Shown: positions 36,738 to 46,705, numbered from the stretch's first letter. The stretch: DNA of 64,000 nt from Roseiflexus sp. RS-1 (GCF_000016665.1 NC_009523.1:682001-746000), one strand, 5' to 3'. A program made the numbers and translations. Notes: generated by a model not told the origin, from the sequence alone.

Positions 36738-37865
36738 TCACTGCGGCGAACGCGCAGGAACGCGACGCGTGGCGTAGACGATCAATCCGGCGCCGATCAG
36801 CAACAGCAGCGCCAGACCGATCAGTTTGGCGGATGGGCTGATGTCGGCGATTCCGAGCAACCCGAAACTGGCGCTCAATCCCCAGTAGAGTGCCAGGATC
36901 TGGCGTGCTGACATGCCGCTATCGAGCAGGCGATGGTGAAGATGATCACGCCCACCCTGCGCAGGTTGCCTGCCAGATGCAGTGCGCGCCACGATCAGCC
37001 AGGCGACATCGAGGATCGGCACACCCAGCACCAGCAGCACCGTCGCCAGTTTCGCTCCGCCGATGATCGCACTGACGCCCAGCAGAAAACCGAGAAACTC
37101 TGCACCGCTATCACCCATAAAAATACGCGCCGGCGGCAGATTGAAGATCAGAAATCCGGCGCACGCCCCGGCGAGCGCAAGGGGCACGAGCGCAACCGTT
37201 CGCTGCGGCGGATCGAGGCGCAGCGCGTGCAGCGCCAGCATCAATGCTGCGATCAACGACACCCCTGCCGCAAGCCCGTCAAGCCCGTCCGACCAGTTGA
37301 TCGTATTCGCCATCCACCCCAACCAGAACACCGTCGCCGCGATTGCCAGCCACGGGCTGGCATCCCACAGGCTGACCTGCCCGATGAACGGCACATTGAA
37401 GGCGGTCAACAAAATGCCGCGCGCTTCGGTTGGCAAGCCCAGCGCATCAGGGTAGCGTCGCTGATCCCAGAGGTACGGACCGACCGCAATCAGCCCTGCA
37501 CCGGCTTGCGCCGCAAACTTGGGGAGCCACGAGAGTTCAACCACATCGTCCACCCACATAACCAGGAAGATTGCCGTCCCGCCAAGCAACAGCAGCCCAA
37601 TACGCAAAACCTCGAATTCTGAACGTTGCAACGACGGCTCGGCGGAGGTGAATATGAACGTTGCGAGCAGTGAAGTCACGAAGCCAGCGTAGATCGCAAT
37701 GCCGCCGACATTGGGAGTCGGTCGCACGTGGGAACGACGTCCACCGGGATGCTGCACCCACCCGCGTCGCTCGCACAGCCGGATGACCGGCGGAACGGTC
37801 AGCGCAGTCACGACGAAAGCGATTACAAAGGCGCTTATCAGCGCTGCCACGGTCAGGAGCGACAT
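36738..37865 (-). CDS. WecA/MraY-like glycosyl-phosphoryl transferase
   Basis: A 375-residue polytopic membrane protein of the polyprenyl-phosphate N-acetylhexosamine-1-phosphate transferase family. Motifs: RPTPNVGGIAIY, VMWVDDVVEL (the DD pair), NTINWSDGLDGLA, IFMGDSGAEFLGFLLG and the late GRDHLHHRL. It should load a sugar phosphate onto an undecaprenyl carrier for cell-surface glycan. The MraY-specific signature is not clear, so WecA/TagO-like is preferred. A start at 37898 would add 11 residues. It lies upstream of no obvious partner and follows upp on the same strand. Confidence 0.9.
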   Translation of the reverse strand: MSLLTVAALISAFVIAFVVTALTVPPVIRLCERRGWVQHPGGRRSHVRPTPNVGGIAIYAGFVTSLLATFIFTSAEPSLQRSEFEVLRIGLLLLGGTAIFLVMWVDDVVELSWLPKFAAQAGAGLIAVGPYLWDQRRYPDALGLPTEARGILLTAFNVPFIGQVSLWDASPWLAIAATVFWLGWMANTINWSDGLDGLAAGVSLIAALMLALHALRLDPPQRTVALVPLALAGACAGFLIFNLPPARIFMGDSGAEFLGFLLGVSAIIGGAKLATVLLVLGVPILDVAWLIVARTASGRQPAQGGRDHLHHRLLDSGMSARQILALYWGLSASFGLLGIADISPSAKLIGLALLLLIGAGLIVYATRRVPARSPQ

Positions 37866-37906
37866 AGCGCCTCGCCTACTGATGCCGGACGCGCACAACT
37901 CATAGG

Positions 37907-38533
37907 TTAACCCGTCCCAAACAGGCGATCACCTGCATCCCCCAGACCGGGGACAATATATCCGTGATCGTTCAGACAATCGTCGATCGCCGCCAGATGG
38001 ATCGGCACATCGGGGTGCTCCTGGTGCAATGCCTGCACCCCTTCTGGCGCAGCGATCAAACCGAGGAACTTAATCCGGCTCGCGCCCCACTCTTTCAGCA
38101 CGGTCACCGCCGCCACCGCCGAGCCGCCGGTGGCAAGCATAGGATCGAGCACCAGGCAGAGATCGACATCCACTTCTGGAGGAAGTTTGTTGTAGTAGGT
38201 GACCGGTTTGAGCGTCGCGTGGTCGCGGTAGAGACCCAGATGCCAGACGTGGGCAGTCGGTATGAGATCGAGGATCGGATCGACCATGCCCAGCCCGGCG
38301 CGCAGAATCGGCACCAGACCGACGCGCTCGGCGATCCGATGACCGTGGTAGGGTGCGAGCGGCGTGTCAACGATCCGTTCCTGGAGCGGGAGATCAAGCG
38401 TGGCTTCGTACAACAGAAATTGCGACAGTTCGCGCACCAGTTCACGAAACTTCTTCGGTTCGGTCGTCGCCCGACGCAGCAGCGTCAGTTTGTGCTGGAC
38501 GAGCGGATGCTGAGAGATCATCACCTGTGCCAT
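37907..38533 (-). CDS. upp: Uracil phosphoribosyltransferase
   Basis: A 208-residue enzyme that salvages uracil with PRPP to give UMP. Signatures: [16 protein letters not shown] at the start, [21 protein letters not shown] loop [15 protein letters not shown] and the uracil-site end [17 protein letters not shown]. The start at 38533 has GGAGG five bases away. The longer frame up to 38806 is repeat-derived. It probably forms a unit with the downstream glycosyl-phosphoryl transferase gene 41 bases away. Confidence 0.96.
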   Translation of the reverse strand: MAQVMISQHPLVQHKLTLLRRATTEPKKFRELVRELSQFLLYEATLDLPLQERIVDTPLAPYHGHRIAERVGLVPILRAGLGMVDPILDLIPTAHVWHLGLYRDHATLKPVTYYNKLPPEVDVDLCLVLDPMLATGGSAVAAVTVLKEWGASRIKFLGLIAAPEGVQALHQEHPDVPIHLAAIDDCLNDHGYIVPGLGDAGDRLFGTG

Positions 38534-38600
38534 GGCGCCTCCGGATTGCCAGACCATGCAATTGACATTATACCGCGATACGCGCGCCGCACCTGCGCTT

Positions 38601-39030
38601 ATGGTCTTTGAGTGATTATTCCGCTCTAGCCCGCGCAGGCGGGCTTCGCTTTGCATAGCCGAGGGCTTCAGCCCGACGGCAAGAGGCGCATACCGGATTA
38701 TAGCAGTTCTCACAAAGATTGGTCTTGTTGAGCAGGGTTGCACCCGCCATCGAAAGCAGACGCCTTGTGTGCCATCCCTTCGCGTGCTCCGCGTCTCTGT
38801 GTACATCAGACCGGCTCACGCGGAGGCGCGGAGAGAGCGCGCAGGTCTTGCAAGGTCTGTCAGACGGGGCTGCACCCGTCGCTGGAAACGAGCGCTTCAC
38901 GTGCCACCTCGAGGCGGCGCCGTGGGGGGCACGGCATGCCGTGCCCCCACACCCGTCGCTGGAAGTGGGCGCCTCGCGCAACGCGGCAGACCCGGACGAG
39001 GGTTAACGTATTTGAGAACTGCTATAAGTT
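38601..39030. repeat. Intergenic repeat mosaic with an R1 copy
   Basis: An R1 repeat spans about 38601-38716 (GGTCTTTGAGTGATTATTCC edge, TAGCCCGCGCAGGCGGGCTT core, GCATAGCCGAGGGCTTCAGC). It is followed by material with GTGTACATCAGACCGGCTCA and CGCGGAGGCGCGGAGAG, which recurs near 41246-41310. Open frames here have repeat composition and no family match I can see. No gene is called between upp and the S41 gene. Confidence 0.8.
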
Positions 39031-39070
39031 CTCAATCTTCTTCAGCGCCCCATAACGGCATTCATCGCCG

Positions 39071-39076
39071 TATAAT
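39071..39076 (+). promoter_or_regulatory. Possible -10 element of the S41 gene
   Basis: TATAAT at 39071-39076 is 41 bases before the ATG. No convincing -35 is seen at the right distance. Confidence 0.4.
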
Positions 39077-39116
39077 TACCGGTGTATAGCTTGAATGTAA
39101 AAGAAACAATTGACCA

Positions 39117-40388
39117 ATGACTGCTCTACAACGACTGGTGCGTCTCCAACTCCCGATCTGGCTGGTGATGCCCCTGCTGGCATTCGTGCTGGCGCTGGGG
39201 ATCGGCGGCGGGTATCTGCTTGCGTTGCGGCTGACGCATCCATGTCCGCTGCAAGCGCACGAATGTGAGGCGCTTGGCAATTTCTGGCGCGTCTGGCAAC
39301 TCGCGCGCGACAATTTTGTCGATCCGGAAGCGATAGACCCGCAGCGCATGAGCGACGGCGCCATTCATGGCATGCTCGATAGCCTGGGAGATCAGGGACA
39401 CACACGCTACCTGAATGCGGAAGAAGCCCGTCGGGAACGTGAGGCGCTCTCTGGAAGGTTCGAGGGGATTGGCGCCTACATCGATGTGCGCGATGGACAG
39501 CCCCGGATCGTCGCCCCAATCGAGGGGTCGCCCGCCGAACGCGCCGGATTACGCCCGGACGACCTGATCCTGCGTGTTGATGGGTACGATGTGCGCGGCG
39601 TAACGGTCGAAGAATTGCGGAATCGCGTGCGTGGACCGAAGGGGACGCAGGTTGTTCTCACCATTCAGCGTCCCGGCATTGCCGCGCCATTCGATGTCAC
39701 TATTACGCGCGAAGAAGTGAATGTTCCCAGTGTAACGTGGCGCATGTTGCCCGACCGTATCGCCTTGATCCGGATCAACCGCTTCGCCGAGCGCACCGGG
39801 TCGGAACTGCAACAGGCGCTGCTCGATATACGGTCGCAGGAAGCGCAGGCGATCATTCTCGATCTGCGCAACAACCCCGGCGGGCTGGTGACGCAACTGG
39901 TTGCGGTAGCAAGCCAGTTCATGCCGGAAGGAACCACTGTCCTGCTCGAACAGGAGCGTGATAGTTCACGTCGCCCATACACGACGAGCGAAGGGGGCCT
40001 GGCGCTCGATATTCCCATGGTTGTGCTGGTGAACGGCAACAGTGCCAGCGCCGCCGAGATCCTTGCCGGATCATTGCAGGAAAACGGACGCGCGCGCGTC
40101 ATCGGTCAGGCAACATTTGGTACCGCAACTGTTCTACGACCGTTCGATCTGGAAGGCGGCGCCCAGGTGCGCCTGGGAACCTCGCAGTGGTTGACCCCCA
40201 AAGGCAGGGTGGTGCGCGGGGCTGGCATTCAACCCGACGAACTGATTGCGCTGGCGCCGGGAGTTGCGCCGCTCACACCGGCTGAAGCAGCGGCGCTGAG
40301 CCTGGACGACCTGCTGCGCAGCAATGATGTTCAACTGGTGCGCGGGATCGAGGTGGTACGCGAGGTGCTGGCGAGCAAAACTTCTTAG
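39117..40388 (+). CDS. S41-family carboxyl-terminal protease homologue, catalytic Lys replaced
   Basis: A 423-residue protein with an N-terminal membrane anchor (residues ~12-40), a CtpA N-helical region (DNFVDPEAID), a PDZ domain (~100-180: PRIVAPIEGSPAERAGLRPDDLILR... split across GYDVRGV) and the S41 core (LDLRNNPGG). The nucleophile Ser is in VNGNSASAAEIL. The position of the general-base Lys, normally FGKG, reads ATFGTATVLRP, so Lys is Thr, and the Gln that usually follows is Leu. It may be inactive or belong to a branch with another base. It is extracytoplasmic by its anchor. Confidence 0.88.
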   Translation: MTALQRLVRLQLPIWLVMPLLAFVLALGIGGGYLLALRLTHPCPLQAHECEALGNFWRVWQLARDNFVDPEAIDPQRMSDGAIHGMLDSLGDQGHTRYLNAEEARREREALSGRFEGIGAYIDVRDGQPRIVAPIEGSPAERAGLRPDDLILRVDGYDVRGVTVEELRNRVRGPKGTQVVLTIQRPGIAAPFDVTITREEVNVPSVTWRMLPDRIALIRINRFAERTGSELQQALLDIRSQEAQAIILDLRNNPGGLVTQLVAVASQFMPEGTTVLLEQERDSSRRPYTTSEGGLALDIPMVVLVNGNSASAAEILAGSLQENGRARVIGQATFGTATVLRPFDLEGGAQVRLGTSQWLTPKGRVVRGAGIQPDELIALAPGVAPLTPAEAAALSLDDLLRSNDVQLVRGIEVVREVLASKTS

Positions 40389-40475
40389 CCGATAACCGAT
40401 AACCGATAGGCGATAGGTGATAGGCGATAGGCGATAGGCGATAACTGATAGCCGATAGGCGATAGGCGATAGGGT
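40388..40475. repeat. Heptameric tandem array GATAGGC/GATAACC
   Basis: About 12 units in a 7-base period (GATAACC, GATAGGC, GATAGGT) begin directly after the S41 stop. Every unit contains TAA or TAG. Confidence 0.92.
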
Positions 40476-42199
40476 CACCGTTGGAGTTCGCGCGGCGCGC
40501 AGGCGTGCTCTGCATCGGAGAGCCGGAAGAGAACACGGATTGGCACGGATATAACGGATGCGCACGGATGGCAAAGAGTATCCCCTCCGCCGCAGCCCTC
40601 ACAGGGGTGGATTTTTTGGCAAGCGCCTGCGTGCCATCTTCCGTTTCAGCCATCAGGACGCCCAAACTCCCCCTTCTCCCCTTGTGGGAGAAGGGGGCAG
40701 GGGGGATGAGGGGCAAAAGCGCACGGGAATGCAGAACATCGCTCATCTCTCCCAAAAACTCTACACTTGAGTGCCGCTGCAAACCGGATGGCAGCAATGC
40801 GGCGGGTAGCGCGCACCTCAGGCGGGCTGAAGCCCTGGCTGAAGTCGGGCAAGCCCTGCGGGCTGGATCAACCCAGGTTCCTCCGGCACATGGCCAGGAT
40901 AACCGACACGCCAGCCCCGCAGGGGCTTCCATGCGCTCAGGGAGGGCTTCAGCCCGCACGAGCAACGTCGCGTTCCGCGCAGGCGGGCTTTGCCCTGGAT
41001 GGCCGAGGACTTATGGTCTTTGAGTAATTATTCCGCTCCAGCCCGCGCAGGCGGGCTTCGCCTTGCATAGCCGAGGGCTTCAGCATCTCCATCAGCCCTC
41101 GCTGAGCGCCTGGAACCTGGGAGCGCGGGCGTCTCGCCCGCATGCCTGAAACCTGGGAGCGCGGGCGTCTCGCCCGCATGCGTTGAAGAATAACCCACGG
41201 ATGAGCACGGATGGCAGGCAACCGGTCTGCCCTTCACTGATACAATGTACGTGTCTCCGCGCCTTCGCGCCTCCGCGTGAGCCGGTCTGATGCACGCGGA
41301 GACGCCGAGGACACGGAGAGATGTCGCACGAGGCGTCGTCCATTGGGTTCAACCTTTGTGAGAACCGCTATAAATTCTCAATCTCCATCATTTCGGTCAT
41401 CGCGTCGGGCACGCAAGGCGGCGTGTAGACCGAAATTCATTTCGGTCGCCGCGTCGAGCGCGCGAGGCGGAGTGTAGACCGAAATTATGGTCTTTGAAGA
41501 AATAATCCGGTATAGCCCGCGCAGGCGGGCTTCGCCTTGCATAGCCGAGGGCTTCAGCCCGACGGCTAGCGCGGGATAGCGGATTTATTTCTCAATCTCT
41601 ATAAGCCCTACCTGAAGTCGGGCAAGCCCTGCGGGCTGGATCAACCCAGGTTCCCCTGGCACATGGCCAGGATAACCGACACGCCAGCCCCGCAGGGACT
41701 TCCACGCGCTCAGGGAGGGCTTCAGCCCGCTGCGCCCCAGCCCCGCAGCAGGGGCTTCCACGCGCTCAGGGAGGGCTTCAGCCCGCTGCGCCCCAGCCCC
41801 GCAGGGACTTCCACGCGCTCAGGGAGGGCTTCAGCCCGCTGCGCCCCAGCCCCGCAGGGACTTCCACGCGCTCAGGGAGGGCTTATGGTCTTTGAGTAAT
41901 TATTCCGCCATAGCCCGCGCAGGCGGGCTTCGCCTTGGCTAGCCGAGGGCTTCAGCCCCACGGCTAGCGCGGGATAGCGGATTTATTTCTCAATCTCCAT
42001 CAGCCCGCACGAGCGGAGTCACGCCTGACGACGGGCGATGGCGGATGTCTTCTCCTACCGCCATAATGCTCAACCTTCATCATTTCAGTCGCCGCGCGGG
42101 GAATGCAGAGTGGGAAGTAGGGACGTCCGGCCCGGCGCAGGCGCAATGGCAGAATTGGGTATAGCGACCGAATAATCACCTTTGATCGCTGCAGATGGG
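40476..42199. repeat. 1.7-kb gene-free mosaic of dispersed repeats
   Basis: It contains R1 copies at about 41011-41085, 41487-41610 and 41884-42003. It contains R2 (GGATCAACCCAGGTTCC, CAGCCCCGCAGGGGCTTCC, CTCAGGGAGGGCTTCAGCCC) at 40806-40970 and 41606-41885; in the latter the last ~52-bp segment is repeated four times. R3 lies at 41393-41485 (GTGTAGACCGAAATT flanks). Two CCTGGGAGCGCGGGCGTCTC units lie at 41117-41181, and the CGCGTGAGCCGGTCTGATG/CGCGGAGAC pair lies at 41262-41300. Open frames follow repeat composition. No coding gene is supported. Confidence 0.85.
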
Positions 42200-45100
42200 C
42201 TATCGGCCCTGGTTGCGCTTTCGATTAGGCCGATTTCGGTTCCGTCGCTTCGAAGCCTGCTCAGACCGCTCAACATCCCTGCGCGCATCTTCAAGGGTGC
42301 GATTCAATACAACATCCCGGCGCGCATCTTCAAGGGCGCGTTTCAATGCCTGCTCATACAAAAACGCCGGATTCAATTGCTGCTGCTTCAAAGCCTGCTC
42401 ATACCGCTCAATATCCCTGCGCGCATCGTCAAACGCGGGACTCAATTCAAGCGCGCGCCGGGCATCCGCGAGCGCCCGCTCATAGTCAGGGGGAACCTCG
42501 GCTGCCCACGTTAACCCGCGATTGCGGTAGGCGATGGCGTGTGCCGGCCAAAGCTCTATTGCGCGCGAGAAGTGTTGTCGCGCCTCACGAACGTTCTTCT
42601 GAGCGTAGGCGACATCACCCAGCCCGAGGCAGGCAGCAGCGTGGGTCGCGGGCGCGGCATCGGGAATGGCGAGCGCCTGCGCATACCACTCCGCTGCCTT
42701 CGTCCACTGCTGCTGTGCTGCGGCGACATCGCCCAGCCCGATGCAGGCATCAGCGCGGGTATCGGCAGCGCCAGACGTGTCGAAGGCTTTCTGATACCAC
42801 TGCGCCGCCTCCGCCCACTGCTGCTGGCGCTCGGCGACATTGCCTTGCTCTAGACAGGCACGAGCACGGGTATCAGGCGCAGTGAGAGCCTGCTCATACC
42901 GCTCAACATCCCTGCGCGCATTTTCATATGCGGAGTCCAACTCGAGCGCGCGCCGGGCATCCGCGAGCGCCCGCTCATAGTCAGGAGGGTTCTCGGCCGC
43001 CCACGTTAATCCGCGATTGCGGTAGGCGATGGCGTTTGCCGGCTGAAGCTCGATTGCGCGCGAGTAGTGCTGTCGCGCCTCACGAACGTTCTTCTGAGCA
43101 TAGGCGACATTGCCCAGCCCGTGGCAGGCAGTCGCGCGGGTGTCGGATGCGGCGCCGGGCATATCGAGCGCCTGCTGATACCACTGCGCCGCCTCCACCC
43201 ACTGCTGCTGGCGCTCGGCGACAACACCCAGCCCGTGGCAGGCACGCTCGCGGGTATCAGGCGCGGCGCCGGGCATATCGAGCGCCTGCCGACGCCACCG
43301 CGCCGCCTCCGCCCACTGCTGCTGTTCTGCGGCGACATACCCCAGCCCGTTGCAAGCACGCGCGCGGGTGTCAGGCGTGGCGCCGGGCATATCGAGCGCC
43401 TGCCGATACCACTGCGCCGCCTCCGCCCACTGCTGCTGTTCTACGGCAACAGCGCCCAGCCCGTTGCAAGCACGCGCGCGGGTATCAGGCGCGGCGCCGG
43501 GCATATCGAGCGCCTGCCGATACCACTGCGCCGCCTCTTCCCACTGCTGCTGCCGCTCGGCGACAACGCCCAGCCCGAGGCAGACACGCGCACGGGTCGC
43601 GGGCGCGGCGCCGGGCATATCGAGCGCCTGCCGATACCACTGCGCCGCCTCTGCCCACTGCTGCTGGTGCTCGGCGACAATGGCGCGATGAAGCGCCAGC
43701 AGCAGCGCTTTGTTTGCATCATCACCGCGCCGTTTCGCAGCGGCCAGCCCGGCTTCGAGCCATGGCAAAAGATCATCGTACAGGATATACCAGTATGAGA
43801 AACGTGCATTGGCATAGATAACCAGTTCACGATCAAGATCCGGCGCCCTCTCCAGCGCTATCGCCTGGCCCTTGCTGATCGCCGCCCAATCGCGCTCGAA
43901 GAGCGTCTGTGCTGTCACGTCTGATTCCTCGCTGTACTGCTGCGCCTTCTGCGCGTAGTGACGGGCGAATGCGTCACCGACCGCCTGTTGCTGATCGGGC
44001 GGCATTTGGCGGAAGGCATCCTGCGCGTGGGCGCGCACAATTGAAGGACGAACCTCGTAACGACGCGCCTCGACCTGACGCAGGATGCCCATTGCTCGAA
44101 GGTTATCGAGTTTCTCGTCGTCCACCGTGTCCACAATCGGCGCGAGGACCGGACGGGCATCCGCCACATCGAACGAGCCGGGAAAGATGCCGAGTCCGGC
44201 ATACAGCGCCCGATCCTGCGCACTCAGACGCTCAATGATCTGCGCGAGGGCGCGCGTGGCCACAGGCTCCCATTCGTCAGAGGAGCCGAGGGAAGCATTG
44301 TGAGCGTTACGATCGCCTGGGGTTTGCTGAATAATTCCAGGGACAGAGATGCTCAAGCGCAAGCGCAGGCCCGGCGCTTGTTCGGTTGGGAGCGTTTCTA
44401 CCAGGATAGAAGAGCCAGGGGGAGCGTCGTGATCACCTGGAGTGTGCTGAATAATGCCAAGAACAGAGGCGCTCAAGCGCAAGAGCAGGACCGGCGCTTG
44501 TTCAGCAGTTGATTCGAGAAGCGCATCGCGGCAGCGACGCAGGTGGATCGCCTCTGTCGCCAACGCGCTGACGATTGCCTGGCGCTCCGCCTGATCGCTC
44601 GCAGCGCGGAAACGGGCTTCGGTCTGATCGGCAAGGTCGGCAAAGAAGGCGGCATACCGCGCAACGACCTCTTGCGGCTCATCGGGCGATTGATGCAGTA
44701 ACGTGCGCGCGAATAATGCGATCGGGTCGTACAGGTAGAAGCGTTGGGAATCAGGCGCCCGCTCCACCAGACCACTCCGCAGGAGTTGCCTGAAGGTCTC
44801 GTCAGTTCCACTCCCAACGGTGACCGCCAGACGTTCGTCGAAATGAAGGCCGCTAAAGATAGCCAGCGACCGGAACATTCGTTGGGCATCCTCGGTCAAC
44901 CGAACATAGCTGAGGCGAAAGACCTCTTCAACCGTTGCCCGGTTGGGTTCAGCACTATAGGGCAGCTGTAGCAGCCGGTTGAGAAACGCGCTGAATGTCC
45001 ATGCGCCGGCCGCGTGGTCATGTTCCAGTTGAGAAAGATAACGTACAGCCGCTTCGAGACTCCCGCCATCTTCGGCTTCATTCTTCAACATCCGGCTGAG

Positions 45101-46201
45101 CACCAGCACCACAAGGGGAATGCCGCTGCCAAGCCGATGAATGCGCTGACAGACAGATCTGCCATCGGGCGAGTCAGGATTCCATGAAATCGTCTGATCT
45201 GCTGGCCACTCCTTCTTGATGATGCGCTGTGACTCCGGCTCGTCCATCGGTTTCAGTCGAAGCTGAGGCATGCGCCGCAGTTTATAAAGCGGGTGTTCGG
45301 GCCGGGTAATGACCAGCAGCGCATTGCCCTCTGGTGGCTCAAATGCGCTTAAGTCCGCCGTATTAGGAGGATTGTCAATAATGATCAGTCGGTGTTTCCC
45401 GATCAGCGACCGGACGTATAACCTCTGTAAGAAATCTGTTACATCAGGATCGTCTTTTTGAGCCGTCAGGCGCTCGAATTGCCTGGCTCGATCTTCTTCG
45501 CTGGCAGGCAGGCCAAGGGCCTGGTTGATCTGTTTGTTGTCAATCCCGGCGCCGACAAGGAAGCGAAACAAGACCTGGGCTGTTGTGTCACTGGCATGTT
45601 CAGGGTAGATGCCCGCAGCGTCAAAGTAGAAACGACCGCCAGGGTAAGCCTGTCTGATCCGCCGGTCATAACTGGTAAACAGTGCCAGCGACGTTTTCCC
45701 AATGCCGCCAATCCCGGTCACCACCGCAACTGGCACGCTTGCCGGACGAAACAGCCGCCGGAAGGTAATGGCATGGAGGAATGCCTTGAGCGCAGACTGT
45801 TTCGGCACGGTCAGGATCATGTCTGTCAGCGCCCGCTGCTCTTTCTGCCGGGTCGCCGGTATGAACTCTCGAGCCTTCAGGTCATCACTGAGATTTTCAG
45901 GCAACTGCAAAAGACGGATGGTAGAGGCTTCCTTGAAACCGGATAGATCAGCATTCTCAGGCTGCTGTCCGCGATATTGCTGGTAGGCAATCCAGATCGC
46001 GCCCGCTGCAATAAAAGCGAAGATCAGGATGCTGGCGACGATAAAGCGGAGCGGATCGGCATTGTACATCTGCACAATCCAATCCCGAAGGGGATCGCTG
46101 AACAGTTGCACTGCGTTCGCAACGACGAAAGCGATGACAGCAACGATTGCAACCACTCCCACATATAACGGAAACCGTCGCACGTGCATGTCCACGCTCA
46201 T
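42200..46201 (-). CDS. Membrane-anchored STAND (NB-ARC-like) NTPase with expanded TPR region
   Basis: A 1333-residue protein (numbering from TTG 46210). Two membrane helices lie at residues ~14-37 and ~55-77. An NB-ARC-like ATPase core follows: Walker A TGIGGIGKTSLA (near 165-176), Walker B RLIIIDNP and a GIPLVVLVLSRML GxP motif. A ~45-residue tandem duplication (APVLLLRLSASVLGIIQHTP / APGLRLRLSISVPGIIQQTP) precedes the second half. The C-terminal part is TPR-like, with five successive 38-residue units (QQQWAEAAQWYRQALDMPG type, 114-bp period at 43161, 43275, 43389, 43503, 43617), then a second diverged block. The polar basic tail is KRRNRNRPNRKRNQ. STAND proteins are signal-sensing oligomerising switches. 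No effector gene is adjacent, so the role (signalling or defence) is open. ATG 46201 is preferred. Confidence 0.85.
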   Translation of the reverse strand: MSVDMHVRRFPLYVGVVAIVAVIAFVVANAVQLFSDPLRDWIVQMYNADPLRFIVASILIFAFIAAGAIWIAYQQYRGQQPENADLSGFKEASTIRLLQLPENLSDDLKAREFIPATRQKEQRALTDMILTVPKQSALKAFLHAITFRRLFRPASVPVAVVTGIGGIGKTSLALFTSYDRRIRQAYPGGRFYFDAAGIYPEHASDTTAQVLFRFLVGAGIDNKQINQALGLPASEEDRARQFERLTAQKDDPDVTDFLQRLYVRSLIGKHRLIIIDNPPNTADLSAFEPPEGNALLVITRPEHPLYKLRRMPQLRLKPMDEPESQRIIKKEWPADQTISWNPDSPDGRSVCQRIHRLGSGIPLVVLVLSRMLKNEAEDGGSLEAAVRYLSQLEHDHAAGAWTFSAFLNRLLQLPYSAEPNRATVEEVFRLSYVRLTEDAQRMFRSLAIFSGLHFDERLAVTVGSGTDETFRQLLRSGLVERAPDSQRFYLYDPIALFARTLLHQSPDEPQEVVARYAAFFADLADQTEARFRAASDQAERQAIVSALATEAIHLRRCRDALLESTAEQAPVLLLRLSASVLGIIQHTPGDHDAPPGSSILVETLPTEQAPGLRLRLSISVPGIIQQTPGDRNAHNASLGSSDEWEPVATRALAQIIERLSAQDRALYAGLGIFPGSFDVADARPVLAPIVDTVDDEKLDNLRAMGILRQVEARRYEVRPSIVRAHAQDAFRQMPPDQQQAVGDAFARHYAQKAQQYSEESDVTAQTLFERDWAAISKGQAIALERAPDLDRELVIYANARFSYWYILYDDLLPWLEAGLAAAKRRGDDANKALLLALHRAIVAEHQQQWAEAAQWYRQALDMPGAAPATRARVCLGLGVVAERQQQWEEAAQWYRQALDMPGAAPDTRARACNGLGAVAVEQQQWAEAAQWYRQALDMPGATPDTRARACNGLGYVAAEQQQWAEAARWRRQALDMPGAAPDTRERACHGLGVVAERQQQWVEAAQWYQQALDMPGAASDTRATACHGLGNVAYAQKNVREARQHYSRAIELQPANAIAYRNRGLTWAAENPPDYERALADARRALELDSAYENARRDVERYEQALTAPDTRARACLEQGNVAERQQQWAEAAQWYQKAFDTSGAADTRADACIGLGDVAAAQQQWTKAAEWYAQALAIPDAAPATHAAACLGLGDVAYAQKNVREARQHFSRAIELWPAHAIAYRNRGLTWAAEVPPDYERALADARRALELSPAFDDARRDIERYEQALKQQQLNPAFLYEQALKRALEDARRDVVLNRTLEDARRDVERSEQASKRRNRNRPNRKRNQGR

Positions 46202-46705
46202 CAAGTTCAATCGCAGAAGGGCGACCTCTCTATTCTATATATTGTACGTCGGAGTGAACCCTTGGGTCGCCAGGAGCCGACCAGGGAGTAATGAAGATTG
46301 AGAATATAATCCGGTATGCGCCGCGTGCCGTCGGGGTGATGGCGATTGAGCATTATAGCAGTTCTCATAGAGGTTGAACCTCCTCGGACAACCGCAGCAC
46401 GTGCGGGCTAAAGCCCTCCCTGAGCGCGTGGAAGCCCCTGCGGGGCTGGCGTTTCGGTTACCCTTGCCATATTCCGGGGGGACCGGGGTTGATCCAGCCC
46501 GCAGGGCTTGCCCGACCTCAGCCAGGGCTTCAGCCCGCCGGAGGCGAAGATGGAACGTTCCAGAAATCCAGTCAAGGGTTCAACGTATCTGAGAACCGCT
46601 ATCCATCCGCTATCCCGCGCTAGCCGTCGGGCTGAAGCCCTCGGCCAGGCAAGGCGAAGCCCGCCTGCGCGGGCTATACCGGATTATTTCTTCAAAGTCC
46701 ATCAT
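46202..46705. repeat. Intergenic repeats upstream of the STAND gene
   Basis: A partial R1 (46286-46373, with ATGAAGATTGAGAATATAAT and GCAGTTCTCATAGAGGTTG) is followed by an inverse R2 (46395-46545) and an inverse R1 (46600-46704). No gene is supported. Confidence 0.8.

Noticed and set aside
38534-38806. N-terminal extension of uracil phosphoribosyltransferase
   Set aside because: Encoded by an R1 repeat; the start at 38533 has a good GGAGG site and matches family length.
40481-41027. Plus-strand frames of 70-180 residues after the S41 gene
   Set aside because: Composed of R1 and R2 repeat sequence with the same peptides recurring in other repeat copies; no start site or family match.
43067-43821. 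Plus-strand frames opposite the TPR region of the STAND gene
   Set aside because: Their repeats mirror the TPR units on the other strand; low-complexity shadow frames.
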